Source of the DNA: CALOBA01 sp942491465
Lineage (GTDB): Bacteria > Pseudomonadota > Gammaproteobacteria > Chromatiales > Chromatiaceae
Reading direction: 5' to 3'
Length of the DNA: 29,686 nucleotides
Assembly: GCA_942491465.1 (NCBI GenBank)
Contig: CALOBA010000079.1
Span: 1 to 29,686 of the forward strand
Part shown: piece after piece, positions 7,361 through 14,980 of the stretch
Position numbering within the stretch: position 1 is the stretch's first letter
Layout: the number at the start of each line of letters is the position of its first letter
Notes under the pieces: generated by a model
The model's input: only the letters and a program-made list of their open reading frames with translations
Databases searched by the model: none
What the model was told of the DNA's origin: nothing
Made by a program: the position numbers and the translations under genes

Positions 7361-8215
7361 TCAATCCTCCAGCCACAGCCGCGGCGTCTCCGGCAGGAAG
7401 TGCGCCAGTCCCTCCAGGATGCCGGCGCAATAGCAGCCGTTCATGTCGTGGAAGCCGCCTTGGGCCAGGTAGAGCCGATCGGCGGTGCCGGCGGCGGTGG
7501 CCAGCTCCAGGGCCTCGGCGCGGAGGGCGTCGGTGGCATTGGCCACCAGCACCGCCGGCAGCGGGCTGGTGAGCATGGCCAGGTCGTTGCCGCTGTCGCC
7601 GGCGCAGAGGGTGCGGGCCGGGTCGAGCCCTTCGGTCTGCAGCAGAAACTCCACCGCGGAGCGTTTGCTGGCGGAGGCCGGCAGCAGGTCGAGCAGGCCG
7701 GTGCCGGTGGACTCGTCCAGGCTCCAGATCAGGTTGGCGTCGACGCCGCGCTCGCGCAGGCGATCCGCGATCCGCGGCAGCAGGTGGGTGCGGTCCCAAT
7801 CCTCGGGCGTGTACCAGCTCAGCTTGTGGCGGCCCTGCTTGTCCGGCTCCTGAAGGGTCAGGCCGGGGATGTCGGCGAGCATGGCGGTGAGGTCGTTGTG
7901 GTCCTGGCCGGCCCAATCCGCGCCGATCACAGCGGACCAGGTCTCCAACAGCCGCCACTGGCCGTGCTCGACCTGGTAGATGCTGGTGCCCACGTCGCCG
8001 ATGAGGAAATCCGGGATGGGGATGCCGTAGCGCTCGATGGCCTGCTCGACCAGCGCGCGATGGCGGCCGGTGACATAGGCGATGCGGACCTCGGGCTGGG
8101 CCGCGAGGCGATGGAAGCGAGGCCGGGCGGCCGGTGATTCGCTCTGGGGACCGTTCGGGAGCAGGGTGCGGTCGAGGTCGGTGCAGATCAGGATGTCGGG
8201 CTTGGGATGGTGCAT
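7361..8215 (-). CDS. HAD-IIB sugar phosphatase, sucrose-6-phosphate phosphatase-like
   Basis: This 284-residue HAD hydrolase is of the Cof/sucrose-phosphatase group. Motif I is DLDRTLL close to the N-terminus (ILICTDLDRTLL), the motif II region is AYVTGRH, and motif IV is GDSGNDLAML. The segment LIGDVGTSIY is typical of sucrose-6-phosphate and mannosyl-3-phosphoglycerate phosphatases, which dephosphorylate the last intermediate of a compatible solute, so an osmoprotectant role is likely. The ATG at 8215 (MHHPKPDILIC) is chosen; upstream codons to 8326 are Pro/Ser-rich and overlap the HPt gene. It begins 7 bases after the HPt stop, so the two are probably cotranscribed. No synthase gene is adjacent, so the substrate is not settled. 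Confidence 0.85.
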   Translation of the reverse strand: MHHPKPDILICTDLDRTLLPNGPQSESPAARPRFHRLAAQPEVRIAYVTGRHRALVEQAIERYGIPIPDFLIGDVGTSIYQVEHGQWRLLETWSAVIGADWAGQDHNDLTAMLADIPGLTLQEPDKQGRHKLSWYTPEDWDRTHLLPRIADRLRERGVDANLIWSLDESTGTGLLDLLPASASKRSAVEFLLQTEGLDPARTLCAGDSGNDLAMLTSPLPAVLVANATDALRAEALELATAAGTADRLYLAQGGFHDMNGCYCAGILEGLAHFLPETPRLWLED

Positions 8216-8222
8216 CGGGGGC

Positions 8223-8594
8223 CTAGCGGGTGAGTGCATCGAGGTTGAGTGTTTGCAGGTCGGCGGCGGCGGCGACGACGGCGGACAGCGCCTGCATGCT
8301 GCGCGGGCGGTTGCCCGTGCGGGCACTTCGGTCGAGGTCGGCCAGTGCCGCCACCAGCGTCGGGACGCCGCAGTAGGCGGCGCCGCCCTTGCATTGATGG
8401 GCCTTCTCGGCCAGGTCGGCCAGCTGCCCCTCGTCCATCAACTGCCGCAACGTCTCCAGCTCTAGCGGCAGGGATGCGATCAGGTCGCCAATCATCTCGA
8501 GGGCGAGCCTGCGGTCTCCGCCGACCGCGGTCAGGGCGGCGGTCTCATCCCAGACCCCGGCGGGGGAGGTGGCCGTTTGTCTGGGGGCGGTCAT
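8223..8594 (-). CDS. HPt (histidine phosphotransfer) domain protein
   Basis: This 123-residue protein is a four-helix HPt module. The phosphoaccepting histidine is H66 in EKAHQCKGGAAYCGVPTL, matching the A-H-x-x-K-G-x-A-x-x-x-G pattern. It would relay phosphate between a hybrid kinase receiver and a response regulator. No kinase or regulator gene adjoins it; the nearest two-component genes lie 8 kb or more away. It begins at an ATG with a weak ribosome-binding site and is followed after 7 bases by the HAD phosphatase. It is divergent from the small gene at 8746. Confidence 0.85.
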   Translation of the reverse strand: MTAPRQTATSPAGVWDETAALTAVGGDRRLALEMIGDLIASLPLELETLRQLMDEGQLADLAEKAHQCKGGAAYCGVPTLVAALADLDRSARTGNRPRSMQALSAVVAAAADLQTLNLDALTR

Positions 8595-8745
8595 GGATCA
8601 GGTCGGTACCATTTTGGTGACGGCAAGGGCCCGGCGGTCGGGGGCGGATTGGACAGGGCAACCATAGCGATGCGCGGCGCGCGCGTCCAGCCGGATTCTT
8701 GTAGCATCGGCGGCGCGCTCATCCCCCCACTACGAGGTAACAACG

Positions 8746-9021
8746 ATGACGGATTTCGTCGAGAAGCTACACATCAAGGGCAAGGTCGACGAGGACATCT
8801 TCTTCGCCAAGCGCGACCGCGAGCTGCTCGATGCCCTGCATCGCCGACGGCTGGGGGCGGTGGCCGATTGTGCGGCCGGCGGCGATCAGGAGCGGGCTGC
8901 GGCGTTCGAGGATCGCTTCCAGGCCGTGACCGATCGGCACAAGGAAGAGCCCGGCCTCCTGCTCAGCGCCTACCGGCGCCTGCTCGACGAGATCAACGCG
9001 GTCTGCCGTCGGCGCGACTAG
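8746..9021 (+). CDS. Small hypothetical protein, 91 residues
   Basis: The gene starts with ATGACGGATTTCGTC after a GAGGTAAC ribosome-binding site and codes for a charged, helical, soluble protein (MTDFVEKLHIKGKVDEDIFF, then ELLDALHRR, ending CRRRD). Codon third positions are strongly GC-biased, as in real genes of this window. I do not recognise the family with certainty; there is no signal peptide, membrane segment or metal motif. A REP-like palindrome follows about 35 bases downstream and may act in transcript processing. Confidence 0.75.
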   Translation: MTDFVEKLHIKGKVDEDIFFAKRDRELLDALHRRRLGAVADCAAGGDQERAAAFEDRFQAVTDRHKEEPGLLLSAYRRLLDEINAVCRRRD

Positions 9022-9054
9022 TGCTTTGCCGCGAAAATTCCGAGACCGCCCGCA

Positions 9055-9123
9055 GCTGTGGGAGCGATTTGCAATCGCGACCGCCGCGACGCGGAAGTCG
9101 CGACTGCAAGTCGCTCCCACAGC
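9055..9123. repeat. REP-like palindrome (GTGGGAGCGA type)
   Basis: The 26-base arms 9055-9080 and 9098-9123 are complementary with two mismatches, and the loop is a GC-rich 17 bases. It begins GCTGTGGGAGCGA and ends TCGCTCCCACAGC. The same general design, GTGGGAGCGGCTT with its complement, occurs at 16398-16462. REP elements of this type often follow 3' ends of genes and are mobilised by RAYT transposases; none is present here. Confidence 0.7.
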
Positions 9124-9219
9124 ACCGAGTGGGCATGCCGGCGGTCTTGGGACTTCCGCAGCGGTGCACTAGTAATCGTTCATTAACAAGTGAAACAACT
9201 CGATAGCGCGACTAGGATT

Positions 9220-9390
<171 letters not shown>

Positions 9391-9418
<28 letters not shown>

Positions 9419-9450
9419 GTTGACATGTTCACTTTATTTCTGAATTCTTC
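9391..9450 (-). repeat. Dispersed element, copy B, abutting the ptsP stop
   Basis: Read on the minus strand, this unit is GGAAGAATTCAGAAATAA, GTGAACATGTCA, then CTCGTTGTCGTTG hexamers. It is the near-identical partner of 1277-1334. It begins directly after the ptsP stop codon (9452), without shortening that protein noticeably. Confidence 0.75.
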
Positions 9451-9451
9451 C

Positions 9452-11716
9452 CTAGCGTCCCGGTCGGACCAGCGCGCCCAGACCGAGGTCTTCGATCGCC
9501 TCCAGCAGCAGCCGGCGGACCTCCGTCGCGGTCTCGCACTGTAGTGCAAAGGCCAGCAGCTCGCGGGCGCGGGAGCGGCTGATGGCGCGCAGCACGCTCT
9601 TGACCCGCAGCAGGCTGCCGGCGCTCATGCTCAGGCTGTTCACGCCGATGCCGAGCAGCAGCAGCGCCGCCAGCGGGTCGCCGGCCATCTCGCCGCAGAT
9701 GCTGACGTCGCGACCGTGGACCTTGGCGCCGGCGACCACCGTCTTGAGCGCGTGCAGGACCGCGGGGTGGAGCTCGTCGTAGAGGTTGGCGACATGGGCG
9801 TTGTTGCGGTCGACGGCAAGCAGGTATTGGGTCAGGTCGTTGGTGCCGACGGACAGAAACTGCACCCGCCGGGCCATGGCCTCGGCCAGGTAGACCGCCG
9901 CCGGGACCTCGATCATGACGCCGATGGGCGGCAGCTCCACCGGGTAGCCCTCTTCGTCGAGCTCGTCGTAGGCGCGCTGGATCTGCAGCATGGCCTCGTC
10001 CAGCTCTTCGGTGGTGGTCACCATGGGCAGCAGCAGGCGCAGGTTGCCCAGGCCGATGGCGGCGCGGAGCATGGCGCGGACCTGGGTGCGGAAGATCTCC
10101 GGGTGGTCCAGGGTGATGCGCACGCCGCGCCAGCCGAGGAACGGGTTGGACTCGTGCACCGGGAAGTAGGGCAGGGGCTTGTCGCCGCCGATGTCGAGGG
10201 TGCGGATGGTCACCGGTCGCGGTGCGAAGGTCTTGAGCACGTGGCGGTAGTGCTCGGTCTGGTTGGTCTCGCCGGGGAAGCGATCGCGCACGATGAACGG
10301 CAACTCGGTGCGATAGAGGCCGACGCCGGCGGACTCTTCGATGCCCAGCGGTCGCTGCTCGGAGACCAGGCCGGTGTTCAGGTACAGCGGCAGCAGGATG
10401 CCGTCGCTGGTCTCCGGCGGCAGGCCGCGCAGGTTGTCGAGTTCGGCGGTGAGCACCAGGTCGTCGGCGGCCAGGCGCTCGTACTCGCCGCGCACCGCCG
10501 GTGACGGGGCCACATAGACGCGCCCGCGGTAGCCGTCGCAGATGATCTCGCGGCCGTTGACGCGGCTCACCGGCAGCTCTGCTACGCCCATGGCGGCGGG
10601 TATGCCGATGCCGCGGGCGAGTATGGCCACATGGGACAGGCCGGAGCCGGTGGTGCTGACGATGCCCGCCAGCTGGTCGCCGGGCACGTCGGCGATCTGC
10701 ATGGCGCTGATCTCCTCGCCCACCAGCACGGTCTTTTGCGGATAGTCCAGATCCGGCGCATCCACGTTCTGCAGCCGCATCAGGATGCGCCGGCCCAGGT
10801 CGCGGATATCCGAGGCGCGCTCGCGCAGATAGGGGTCGTCCATCTGGTCGAACACCTGCGCGTGCTCGTCGATGGTGTCGCGCAGGGCCGCCGGCGCCCA
10901 GTTGCCGGCCTGGATGCGTGAGAGCGTGCCGTCGATGAGGGTGTCGCTTTCCAGCATCAGCCGCCAGGCTTCGAACAGCGCGCGGTCTTCGCTGCGCAGG
11001 GACGGGCCGATGGCGCGAGCGAAGCGGGCGATCTCGTCGGCCACGTCACCGATGGCCTGGCGGAAGGCCGTGGCCTCGGCGTCGGTATCGTCGACGGCCT
11101 TGTCCGGGACCGCCGCCAGGTCCGCCGGCGGGTAGCAGACCACTGCGGTGCCGATGGCGATGCCCGGCGAGGCGGGTTGCCCGGGCAGGAAGCGCTCGGG
11201 CAGGTCGCTGGCGCCATGCAGCCGGGCCAGTTCGCCGGTATTGCGGGCCAGGGCGATGGCCGGGGCGAGCTGGGCGGCGAGGGTGATGACGAACGAGACC
11301 TCATCGTCGCAAAAGCAGTCGCGGGCGCTGCGGCGCATCACGATCACGCCCTGCACCCGCCGGCTCTGGATCAGCGGGACGCCGAGGAAGGCGTGATAGC
11401 GCTCCTCGTCGGTGTCGTGGGTGAACAGGTAGCGCGGATGATCGGCGGCGTCGTCCAGGTGCACCACGTCGGCCTTTTCTGCGACCCAGCCCACCAGGCC
11501 GCGGTTCTGCGGCAGCCGAACGCGGCCGGCGCAGCCCGGACGCAGGCCGTCGGTGGCCTGCAGCACATGCTCGCGGGCGTCGAAGTCGGTCAGGTAGACC
11601 GAGCAGACATCGGCGCCGATGGCCTGCTTGATCTGGGAGACGATGATGCCGAGCGCCTCCTCCAGTGATGAGGCCTGATTGACGTTCTGGACGATGCGGC
11701 GCAGCAGCAGGAACAT
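9452..11716 (-). CDS. ptsP: Phosphoenolpyruvate-protein phosphotransferase PtsP (EI-Ntr)
   Basis: This 754-residue enzyme I of the nitrogen PTS has an N-terminal GAF domain (about residues 1-165; MFLLLRRIVQNVNQASSLEE start), followed by an EI core. The phosphorylated histidine is H362 in GSGLSHVAILARGIGIPA. The PEP-binding barrel shows GVGLYRTELPF, GGDKPLPYF, FLSVGTNDLTQYLLAVDRNN and the active-site cysteine in SICGEMAGDP. It takes phosphate from PEP and passes it to NPr (PtsO), and the GAF domain senses glutamine or similar. I prefer the ATG at 11716, which aligns with known PtsP starts; a GTG at 11776 would add 20 Pro-rich residues. It lies downstream of rppH in the order known from Pseudomonas and other gammaproteobacteria. 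Confidence 0.96.
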   Translation of the reverse strand: MFLLLRRIVQNVNQASSLEEALGIIVSQIKQAIGADVCSVYLTDFDAREHVLQATDGLRPGCAGRVRLPQNRGLVGWVAEKADVVHLDDAADHPRYLFTHDTDEERYHAFLGVPLIQSRRVQGVIVMRRSARDCFCDDEVSFVITLAAQLAPAIALARNTGELARLHGASDLPERFLPGQPASPGIAIGTAVVCYPPADLAAVPDKAVDDTDAEATAFRQAIGDVADEIARFARAIGPSLRSEDRALFEAWRLMLESDTLIDGTLSRIQAGNWAPAALRDTIDEHAQVFDQMDDPYLRERASDIRDLGRRILMRLQNVDAPDLDYPQKTVLVGEEISAMQIADVPGDQLAGIVSTTGSGLSHVAILARGIGIPAAMGVAELPVSRVNGREIICDGYRGRVYVAPSPAVRGEYERLAADDLVLTAELDNLRGLPPETSDGILLPLYLNTGLVSEQRPLGIEESAGVGLYRTELPFIVRDRFPGETNQTEHYRHVLKTFAPRPVTIRTLDIGGDKPLPYFPVHESNPFLGWRGVRITLDHPEIFRTQVRAMLRAAIGLGNLRLLLPMVTTTEELDEAMLQIQRAYDELDEEGYPVELPPIGVMIEVPAAVYLAEAMARRVQFLSVGTNDLTQYLLAVDRNNAHVANLYDELHPAVLHALKTVVAGAKVHGRDVSICGEMAGDPLAALLLLGIGVNSLSMSAGSLLRVKSVLRAISRSRARELLAFALQCETATEVRRLLLEAIEDLGLGALVRPGR

Positions 11717-11834
11717 GGATGATGGAGGCTTTGGCGGAGGAGATGCGTTGGGGGTCGGGCGGGGTTGGGCCGACACCCCATGCGTTCGGCGCGCGCAGGC
11801 CGATCGAGCGGGGTGCCGAGACGAGGCGACGGGG

Positions 11835-12398
11835 CTAGCGCCGACGCTGGCCGGCGCATGCGGCCTGGTGGGGACCGTGGCTGCCCGGGTGGTGCGGCAC
11901 CATCTGCTCGCGATCGGGGATGCCGTCGGGGTAGATCAGCGGTGCCAGCTCGGTGAGGGCGCGCTCGTAGACGTGGCGCTTGAAGTAGACGACCTCGCGC
12001 AGGGGATACCAGTAGCGCACCCAGCGCCAGGCGTCGAACTCCGGCTTGTCGCAGCGATCGAGACAGAACTCGCCCTCCCCGCAGTCGATCCGCAGCATAT
12101 ACCAGATCTGCTTCTGGCCGATGCAGATCGGGCCGCAGTGGCGGCGGATGAAGCGCTTGGGCAATCGGTAGCGCAGCCAGCGGCGGGTACAGCCAAGCAC
12201 CGAGACCTGGTGCGGCAGCAGTCCGACCTCCTCCGCAAGCTCGCGGTACATGGCCTCGTGCGGTCTTTCGTTGGTCTTGATCCCGCCTTGCGGGAACTGC
12301 CAAGCGTTTTGACCGACACGCCGACCCCAGAACAAGCGCCGCTGGGCGTTGCTGAGGATGATGCCGACATTGGGTCTAAATCCATCCCGGTCGATCAA
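11835..12398 (-). CDS. rppH: RNA pyrophosphohydrolase RppH
   Basis: This Nudix hydrolase of 187 residues removes pyrophosphate from mRNA 5' ends to start decay. The Nudix box is GGIKTNERPHEAMYRELAEE followed by VGL, fully matching GX5EX7REUXEEXGU. The family start IDRDGFRPNVGIILSN is preceded by a TTG at 12398 with GAGGT seven bases upstream, so I choose TTG; a GTG at 12446 would extend the protein by 16 residues unlike the family. The C-terminus is longer and basic (QAACAGQRRR end). ptsP follows after 118 bases on the same strand, and a HAD-IB phosphatase is divergent. Confidence 0.95.
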   Translation of the reverse strand: MIDRDGFRPNVGIILSNAQRRLFWGRRVGQNAWQFPQGGIKTNERPHEAMYRELAEEVGLLPHQVSVLGCTRRWLRYRLPKRFIRRHCGPICIGQKQIWYMLRIDCGEGEFCLDRCDKPEFDAWRWVRYWYPLREVVYFKRHVYERALTELAPLIYPDGIPDREQMVPHHPGSHGPHQAACAGQRRR

Positions 12399-12555
12399 GG
12401 GCGTACCTCGTTGGTTTTCGCCGCATTTTTCCACAACCTTCGGCACCGCCGCAAATCCACGCGAACATTGGTTGTTGCTGATATGCTGGAATTTCGTGAT
12501 ATCCGGCAGCCGCGCAGACCCGCTTTATCCCTAACATTCCGGGAGGACATGGCCA

Positions 12556-13212
12556 ATGGCCTTGGCGATCTTCGACCTCGACAACACCCTTATCGCAGGG
12601 GATTCCGACTACCTTTGGGGGCAGCATCTGATCGGTCTCGGCGTGGTCGACGGCCCCAGCTACGAGGCCGCCAATGAGCGCTTCTACGACGACTACCGCC
12701 ACGGTCGGCTCGACATCGATGCCTTTCTGCGCTTTGCGCTGCGCCCGTTGGCCGAGCACCCGCCGACCACGCTCCGGCGCTGGCGCGACGCCTTCATGCG
12801 CGAGCGGATCGACCCCATCCTGCTGCCGAGGGCCAAGGCCTTGGTCGAGCGCCACCGCTCGGCGGGTGATACGCTGCTGATCATCACCGCCACCAACGCC
12901 TTCGTCACGGCGCCGATCGCCGAGCGGTTCGGCATCGAGCACCTAATCGCGACCGATCCCGAGCAGGTCGACGGGCGCTTCACCGGCCGCGTGGCCGGGA
13001 CCCCGGCGTTTCGTGAAGGCAAGGTCGTCCGGCTCGAGCAGTGGCTCGCGGGTCGCAACGAGGGCCTTGACGGCAGCAGCTTCTACAGCGACTCCATCAA
13101 CGACCTGCCGCTGCTCGAGCGCGTGCAATGTCCCGCCGCCGTGGACCCGGACGAGCGTTTGGCCGCCGCCGCCGCGGAGCGGGGCTGGCCGATCCTCTCG
13201 CTGCGCGACTGA
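12556..13212 (+). CDS. HAD-IB family phosphatase (histidinol-phosphatase/SerB-like)
   Basis: This 218-residue hydrolase has motif I FDLDNTLIAGDSDYLW at its extreme N-terminus, motif II ITATNAFVT, and motif IV YSDSINDLPLL, the signature of the HAD-IB group (CicA/SerB-like). In Pseudomonas the gene next to rppH-ptsP (PA0335) is of this type and has been linked to histidinol phosphate phosphatase activity, so a role in histidine biosynthesis is plausible. The GGGAGG ribosome-binding site favours the ATG at 12556 over the out-of-frame ATG at 12549. It is transcribed divergently from rppH. The physiological substrate is not shown by sequence. Confidence 0.88.
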   Translation: MALAIFDLDNTLIAGDSDYLWGQHLIGLGVVDGPSYEAANERFYDDYRHGRLDIDAFLRFALRPLAEHPPTTLRRWRDAFMRERIDPILLPRAKALVERHRSAGDTLLIITATNAFVTAPIAERFGIEHLIATDPEQVDGRFTGRVAGTPAFREGKVVRLEQWLAGRNEGLDGSSFYSDSINDLPLLERVQCPAAVDPDERLAAAAAERGWPILSLRD

Positions 13213-13253
13213 GGCGGCTAGGCTACTTCCCGCCGTGATTGAAAATCGTTAAT

Positions 13254-13273
13254 CTTGTCTTAATCCGATTCAC
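13254..13273 (+). promoter_or_regulatory. Weak Pho-box-like sequence before the ornithine-lipid operon
   Basis: CTTGTCTTAATCCGATTCAC resembles two degenerate TGTCA-like half-sites about 11 bases apart, located about 70 bases upstream of the first operon gene. Ornithine-lipid genes are often PhoB-controlled, which makes the match worth noting, but it is imperfect. Confidence 0.2.
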
Positions 13274-13341
13274 ACGGCGCTGCAATATCGCGTCGCTAAC
13301 ATGGCCCATCCACGCAAATCTATGAGACACGGGGATCATCC

Positions 13342-14109
13342 ATGGCAGCGAGAGGGTCGCTACTGCCGAGCAAACGCGGTGACCGGTTGCACGTCGAGCT
13401 GGCGGTCGACGACAGCGCCGTTCGCGAGGCTCAGGCACTGCGTTTTCGTATCTTCGGCGAGGAGATGGGCGCCACGCTCAAGCCGGGGCACGCCGGGCTC
13501 GACGTCGATGCGTTCGATGCCGTTTGTCAGCACATACTGGTGCGGGAGGCCGCGACCGGTCGCGTCGTCGGCTGCACGCGGATGCTGACCGATGCCGGGG
13601 CCCGCACCCTGGGCCGCTTCTACTCCGAAGGCGAATTCGAACTCGGACCGGTGGCACGTCTGCGCGGGCGTCTGCTTGAGGTCGGACGCACCTGCATCGA
13701 TGCCGAGCACCGTCACGGGGCGGCGATCGCCGTGCTGTGGTCGGGCGTCGCGGCCTTCATTCAGCGCCACAAGATCGACTACCTCTTCGGCTGCGCCAGC
13801 GTCCCGCTGGGCACGAACGACTATCAGGCCGCCGCGATCATGAACCGTCTGCGTCGACAAGCCATATCGCCGGCGCACCTGCGCGTGCGACCGCGCGTCC
13901 CGCTGCTGTCGTCGGAGGTGCCGGAGGATGTGCTCGATGCCCCGCTGCCGCCGCTGCTCAAGGCCTATGTGCGCATCGGCGCCAAGGTCTGCGGCGAGCC
14001 CTGCCGCGACCCGGATTTTCAGGTCGCCGACGTATTGATGCTGCTGGATGTCCGGGAGCTGAATCCCGCCTACTCCAGGCACTTCCTCGAACGTGTCGGC
14101 GGACGCTGA
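13342..14109 (+). CDS. olsB: Ornithine-acyl-ACP N-acyltransferase (OlsB-like)
   Basis: This 255-residue protein is of the GNAT-like Acetyltransf_5 family. The N-terminal half has EAQALRFRIFGEEMGATL and VGCTRMLTD, then the conserved RLLEVGRTCIDAEHRHGAAI, and GCASVPLGTN. These are features of OlsB, which transfers a 3-hydroxyacyl group from acyl-ACP to the alpha-amino group of ornithine to give lyso-ornithine lipid. The partner OlsA-like gene follows with a 17-base overlap, which strongly supports this pathway. The ATG at 13342 has a modest GGGGAT site. A long-chain N-acyl amino acid synthase of the same family would be the main alternative. Confidence 0.85.
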   Translation: MAARGSLLPSKRGDRLHVELAVDDSAVREAQALRFRIFGEEMGATLKPGHAGLDVDAFDAVCQHILVREAATGRVVGCTRMLTDAGARTLGRFYSEGEFELGPVARLRGRLLEVGRTCIDAEHRHGAAIAVLWSGVAAFIQRHKIDYLFGCASVPLGTNDYQAAAIMNRLRRQAISPAHLRVRPRVPLLSSEVPEDVLDAPLPPLLKAYVRIGAKVCGEPCRDPDFQVADVLMLLDVRELNPAYSRHFLERVGGR

Positions 14110-14980
14110 TATCGCAAGCCGAGGCCCCTCGTCGGGTCCGCAGGCGTCACGTCTCGGGGTCGTCTGGCGTGGCTTTCATGTGGCGGTGCTGGTGCTCGCG
14201 GGGATGTTGATATTGTCCGTGGTTCCCCTCGGCCGGCGCCTCGGGCTGCGCTGCCGATGGTTGCCGAGCGTGGTGCGCTGGTGGCACTGCCGGCTGTGTC
14301 GGGCGCTCGGGTTGCGGCTTGAGGTGCACGGGCGCCCGGAGACCTCCGCCTTACTGGTGGCCAACCACATCTCATGGCTCGACATCCCGGTACTCGGATC
14401 CCAGGGCCCGCTCGGCTTCCTGTCCAAGGCCGAGGTGCGTCGCTGGCCCATTGTGGGCTGGATGTCGGTGATTGTGGGCACCGTATTCATCACGCGCGGC
14501 GGCAATCAGACCGCCGTCACGGGGGCGCAGATCGTCGAGCGGACCCGAGCCGGTCGACCGGTGGTGGTGTTCGCAGAGGGGACAACCGGCGATGGCCTCA
14601 GCCTGCGCCGTTTCTACCCGCGCCTGTTTGCCGTCGCCCAACAGCCCGGGATCGGTGTTCAGCCGGTGGCCGTGCGCTACGGCAGCAACGCGGTCCCCAA
14701 CGCGGTCGCGCCGTTCATCGGTGATGACAGGCTGCTGCCGCACCTGATTCGGGTGCTGCGCAACCCGGGTATTGCGGTTCAGGTCAGCTTTCTTCCCTTG
14801 CTGGACGATGACTTGAGTGACCGGCGCGGCATGGCCGCGGCGGCGCAGGGCGCCATCGCCGCTGCGCTCGGGCTCGACGGCGATGGGGCGTCGCCATCGC
14901 CGCGGGCGCAGCCTGTTCCCGAGTCCGAGTCCGAGTCCGAGGCCGATGTGATCGGCGCAGGGGGGATTTGTGGCGTCTGA
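14093..14980 (+). CDS. olsA: 1-acyl-glycerol-3-phosphate/lyso-ornithine lipid O-acyltransferase (PlsC/OlsA-like)
   Basis: This 295-residue acyltransferase starts at a GTG overlapping the previous gene by 17 bases. A membrane segment occurs at about residues 25-45 (VAVLVLAGMLILSVVPLG). The HX4D motif is in VANHISWLDIPV (H92, D97), and the second block is FAEGTTGDGLSLRRFYP, the family's EGT substrate site. Coupled to OlsB, it most likely adds the second acyl chain to lyso-ornithine lipid at the inner membrane. The C-terminal tail carries a Ser-Glu repeat (SESESESEAD) encoded by a GAGTCC hexamer at 14921-14941. General PlsC activity is the alternative. Confidence 0.82.
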   Translation: MSADADIASRGPSSGPQASRLGVVWRGFHVAVLVLAGMLILSVVPLGRRLGLRCRWLPSVVRWWHCRLCRALGLRLEVHGRPETSALLVANHISWLDIPVLGSQGPLGFLSKAEVRRWPIVGWMSVIVGTVFITRGGNQTAVTGAQIVERTRAGRPVVVFAEGTTGDGLSLRRFYPRLFAVAQQPGIGVQPVAVRYGSNAVPNAVAPFIGDDRLLPHLIRVLRNPGIAVQVSFLPLLDDDLSDRRGMAAAAQGAIAAALGLDGDGASPSPRAQPVPESESESEADVIGAGGICGV

